Shown here one piece after another: positions 9,801 through 12,737 of a DNA stretch of 12,737 nt. Origin of the DNA: Phoronis ovalis (lineage: Eukaryota > Phoronida > Phoronidae). The first letter of the stretch is position 1. Every line of letters starts with the position of its first letter. The stretch spans positions 1 to 12,737 of the forward strand of contig JAOXYB010021247.1 in NCBI GenBank assembly GCA_028565635.1, written 5' to 3'. The notes beneath the pieces are model-generated. The model had not been told where the DNA came from. It was given only the letters and a program-made list of their open reading frames with translations, and made no database searches. The position numbers and the translations under genes were made by a program.

Positions 9801-11055
9801 TGAATTACTTAAAGATGTGGGGTTTATGAAGTAGACTGCAGTAGTTAAGGTTTTAGTTTTTAAAAATTCAGTTAATACACATTATCCAATACAGGAGTAA
9901 ATGTGTAATCTGATAACAATACTAAACAATCTCCTTCTACAATTTACAACTAGAGAGAGAATACAGCACAAAGACTGATAATAAAATGTGCTCAACTAAC
10001 ACCATAACTGCTAATCTTCAATCAAATTCTGTTGTTTCCTTTCATTAATCAGCTTTTTACAGTACTCATCTGCCACCAAAGTGTAATTTTGCAATGAATT
10101 AGAATATGTTGTGAAAAGAAGTAATCCAGGAGATAGAATTTGTGAATAAATGTATTTCACCATAGCTTATCTTTATTACCTCTAGGTAACATATATGTAG
10201 CTTCAACCTTATCTGTTTATATTTGTACTAGTCATATTTACTTTGTTTTCTATCTTTCTGTATATAGTTTATAATAGTTTCATGTCATATTGAAGGAAGT
10301 GTCTTGTTTCAAGTGTCTCAAGATGTAATTTGAATGTTGACAACCATGCAGTAGTGGACAAAGGGGACAGGCTGTATAAATTTGGATACACAGGTCTAAC
10401 AAAATTAATTATAAAACCTCAGATTGCCTAAAAATCTGACCAAAAATGATCCTCATCATCTATACATTAAGTAACAAGTGCGGAAATTTTTATGAAAAAA
10501 TCCAGCTTTAAAAAACCTGGATACACCAGCTCTAAATTTTTTAATGTCATAACATTTAATAGTTCAGTATTTGAGTAACTTAATTGATAATTTTCACACA
10601 AAGTACAAACTGCTTAAAATGCATCATATTTCATTAAAACAACTTAATAATCAAACACAACAAATATTTTATCCACACTTTAACCTTAAGGCATTTTTCT
10701 TTGATCTAAAAGACAACTGTTAAAAAGCCTATTATAATATAGCACTGTTTATTCTACAATTAAAGCAAACTGATGCTGATCTCATATTATTTTGTCAATA
10801 AACAACCTTTGTCTTGACATTTAACACCTGTTTTATAACCCATTAATTAAAATTTATAAACATTTATGAACTATTAAAATTAAGATGACTACTGCTGATT
10901 GAAGTTATTCAGTTAAGCAAGACCACTTAATTTTGCAAGCAGTTTGATTAATAGATAGATAGGAAATATTTAAAATTGTTTTGTATCCAATAAACTGTTT
11001 CTATTTCTAAAATGTATGGAAAAGCATGGGATGAATGTTAATAGCTCTATTACAA
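6825..11055. other. Long AT-rich intron stretch with only minor repeats
   Basis: No gene, RNA gene or large repeat is supported across this interval. A loose direct repeat, TGGATACACxxGxTCTAA-like, occurs at 10383-10399 and 10518-10535. ATCCAG and CTGGAT form a short inverted repeat at about 10500-10522. An 87-codon plus-strand open frame at 8755-9018 and a 62-codon minus-strand one at 7584-7772 show no recognisable domain. Confidence 0.55.
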
Positions 11056-11061
11056 ACTCAC
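11056..11061 (-). other. Splice donor after exon A
   Basis: On the minus strand the exon ends TTGGAG|GTGAGT, a perfect consensus donor (MAG|GTRAGT). It interrupts the codon after its first base (phase 1), which fits the exon B acceptor. Confidence 0.88.
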
Positions 11062-11341
11062 CTCCAATTTTATACAATTGATTATCTTTAGATGTATAAG
11101 ATAAAATCTTCCTTTCTTTCTTAATAATGCCTTTCTTTTTTATTCTTCCCCTCTTTCTACCTTGTCCTTTTATTGGCATACTCGATACACTTGCATCATT
11201 TGAATTAGCATTAACTTCATCCTTTTCTTTTAAAATTTCACCTTCTTTGTAATGCGTACTATCCAATGTTTCAAATAAATGTATGTCTAAATTATTAGGA
11301 ATAATCCGCACCTTTTCAGTACCAGTAGAAAGCTTATCCAT
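11062..11341 (-). CDS. RERE/atrophin-like corepressor, exon A: charged N-terminus up to the BAH start
   Basis: From the Met at 11341 this exon encodes 93 codons plus one base. An acidic/polar N-terminal part (about residues 1-57) is followed by a Lys/Arg-rich segment at about 58-78 containing GRKRGRIKKK. Then comes a short link ending QLYKIG, where the BAH domain begins and exon B takes over. The basic segment matches the place of the poly-Lys stretch before the BAH in RERE and is a likely nuclear localisation signal. It resembles an AT-hook but lacks the central Gly-Arg-Pro, having Gly-Arg-Ile. The Met has a good context (A at -3, G at +4). A plausible acceptor nine bases upstream places the exon start at 11350, and the frame stays open through GAA TTC AAT. 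This may therefore be an internal coding exon rather than the true start. The read-through frame past 11062 is intron. The family call rests mainly on the join with exon B. Confidence 0.8.
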
Positions 11342-11350
11342 ATTGAATTC

Positions 11351-11370
11351 CTGTTTAATAATAATTACAA
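11351..11370 (-). other. Probable splice acceptor before exon A
   Basis: The minus strand reads ttgtaattattattaaacag followed by GAATTCAATATGG. The AG is clear but the pyrimidine tract is interrupted by purines, so the site is only moderate. If correct, exon A begins at 11350. Confidence 0.5.
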
Positions 11371-12737
11371 GTACAATTCTGTAGTCAACACTACACAAAG
11401 AGCCAGTTAATAATTGCCATAAATGTTAGCAAAGTCAACTTCTCCAACATCCTGAATGTCATTTCCTCCAAGCTCAACCATGTCTTATAGATCTCTAATT
11501 TATGGATAAGATCTACAAGAGAAAATTGTGTGAAGACAACTTGAGTATTTATGTGACTCCACAATTTCCCCACTTCAAACAAAATCTGATGTTGAAAAAT
11601 ATCAGTCCACAATAAAATCAGTTCTATTACCTCTGAGGTTCATAAACAAAGCTTGTATATGATTACATACTATGTGTCAACATGCAAAACTACTGAAAAT
11701 ATACATTTTAAAATAATAGAAACAAAATTTCAAAATGTATCAGTCCTATCACACTAACTCTGTGTGTCTTTGTGAATAGCAGGTTTTGAACTTAATGAGT
11801 CAAGTGTGTACAAAGAGGCCATAAAAGGGGTTCAGACTAATGTATAGTACAGACTCCACATGAATGGATTGAATAAACAATCAAAAGCTGTAGATATTGT
11901 ACAATGAACAGGAAAACACAATTATTCAACCTTCACAAAGCTATGTATGTACCACTCTATGAATAGTAAAAGACACTGAACATTTATTTTGTAACAAGAC
12001 CAGAGCTGTGAAGATAATTAGCTTTTTTAAAGGCTGATCAATGTGTGGAGAGGAAAGCAGAATGAAAAATAGAAAAAATAAACATATGGGAATTCATTAA
12101 TACCAAATACTCATCATAGTTTCATCACTTTTGCATAACAGCTAGAAATCAAGAATGCACAAAATTAAGAGTTTCATCACTTTAAAATTTTACGATAAGG
12201 GTGATCTAGAAATAAAATATAAGCCTATGAGTATTCTTGATTTTTTTGGTATTTTTCTAACCATTGCTTGTATTGAGTTTAGAATAAATATCATCAAAGT
12301 AAATAATACTACAGTTATAGCATAGGCTGAAAGAAGTAGTTTGCAATCGATTCTGGCAGGCAGGGAAATTGAGAAGGATCTATGACAAATTTCTTATGTA
12401 TTTTACCCCTATTGTACCCCTCCGTGATATTGAACATTGTCTACAAATGAAGATACAAAAATACAACGCATTTCAGGGATAAAGCAAATTACTTAAAGGC
12501 ATACATTTTGAAAATCTCCTGGCTGTTTTTACATTTTTATAAGTTTTGTTGAGCTTCACACTAGAATTAGAACTTTATTCACAAGGATTTCACAATTGCT
12601 TGCATGATTACCAGAGTCACACTGTCATGAGTTGGCGTGTAAAACCAATTAAGTTTGAAAGGCGGCTGTTAAATATTTTACTTTATTACTGATTTTAAAA
12701 ACCTCCACAGAGACATTGAAAAGGGGCAAACATCAAT
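11371..12737 (-). other. Upstream intron or 5' flank of the RERE-like gene
   Basis: This is AT-rich sequence to the right edge. A minus-strand open frame at 11391-11612 (73 codons) has no recognisable domain and no convincing splice sites. A more GC-balanced patch at about 12320-12480 is open on both strands and contains a possible small exon (listed separately). No promoter element or CpG island is evident, so the transcription start is probably outside the window. Confidence 0.5.
12407..12440 (-). other. Candidate small 5' exon upstream of exon A
   Basis: On the minus strand a good pyrimidine-rich acceptor (gtatcttcatttgtag) precedes ACAATGTTCAAT. A fair donor, GGG|GTAAAA, follows 34 bases later. 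Joining it to exon A at 11350 does not keep the ATG here in the exon A frame, so it would be untranslated leader with a short upstream frame. No homology supports it, and chance is quite possible. Confidence 0.15.

Larger units (their letters stand above)
985..11061 (-). other. 10-kb intron between exons A and B of the RERE-like gene
   Basis: The intron runs from the GTGAGT donor at 11061 down to the AG acceptor at 985 (10,077 bp). No exon between them is needed, because exons A and B join in phase with an ungapped match to RERE. The intron is strongly AT-rich. It carries an embedded MITE (6226-6820), a separated pair of short repeats (1808-1879, 4695-4772) and a repeat-like block (about 4040-4560). 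Open frames of 60-95 codons inside it (for example 5536-5823, 7584-7772 and 8755-9018) match nothing I recognise and look like chance. Confidence 0.8.

Noticed and set aside
10970-11061. Continuation of the exon A frame past the GTGAGT donor
   Set aside because: The spliced join to exon B gives the conserved BAH start. The unspliced continuation does not.
11391-11612. 73-codon minus-strand open frame, and the alternative frame reading GGNDIQDVGEVDFANIYGN
   Set aside because: The second frame looks briefly protein-like, but it has stops on both sides, only a weak acceptor and no GT donor. I recognise no homolog.
1-12737. Search for CRISPR arrays, tRNA/SINE A and B boxes, bacterial operons and viral or phage genes
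   Set aside because: No regular spacer array, no GGTTCGA-type B box, no ribosome-binding-site/gene series and no viral domain were seen.

Overview
The window is AT-rich, intron-dominated DNA from an animal genome. It has long introns, GT..AG splice sites, decayed dispersed repeats and a miniature transposon, and no bacterial-style gene packing. The one gene I can support is a fragment of an atrophin/RERE-family chromatin corepressor on the minus strand. Its sequence resembles an invertebrate ortholog. The repeats, with their recurring AGGTCA/GACCT and 'catattggaagtaat' blocks, give an impression of a marine lophotrochozoan such as a mollusc, but that is inference only.

Gene layout, minus strand, right to left. 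A 5' flank or intron occupies 12737-11351. Coding exon A covers 11062-11350, with the first in-frame Met at 11341. It encodes a charged N-terminus with a Lys/Arg-rich stretch. A 10,077-bp intron follows (11061-985). Exon B (914-984) encodes the start of the BAH domain. The next intron runs from 913 to the window's left edge. Exon A ends in phase 1 at GAG|GTGAGT, and exon B starts with the two bases that complete the codon. The joined reading runs YKIG-E-CAFVET...PYCICSIQGFKL and lines up without gaps with the BAH start of RERE as I remember it. The rest of the BAH, ELM2, SANT and GATA-finger regions must lie outside the window.

The remaining sequence is non-coding with embedded repeats. A two-copy repeat (333-bp spacing, with a nested 89-bp echo) lies at 1-615, followed by a strong hairpin at 644-680. 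A 45-bp perfect direct repeat lies at 1835-1879 and 4728-4772. A repeat-like block richer in GC at about 4040-4560 carries three CCGGGAGA-type motifs. A 595-bp MITE at 6226-6820 has 11-bp perfect terminal inverted repeats and a TAAA target duplication. I see no tRNA, rRNA, CRISPR or other complete gene. The other longer open frames either fall in repeats or intron or lack coding character.

I found no clearly new biological system. The most useful results are the split RERE-like gene, the undescribed-looking MITE and the widely separated 45-bp identical repeat.
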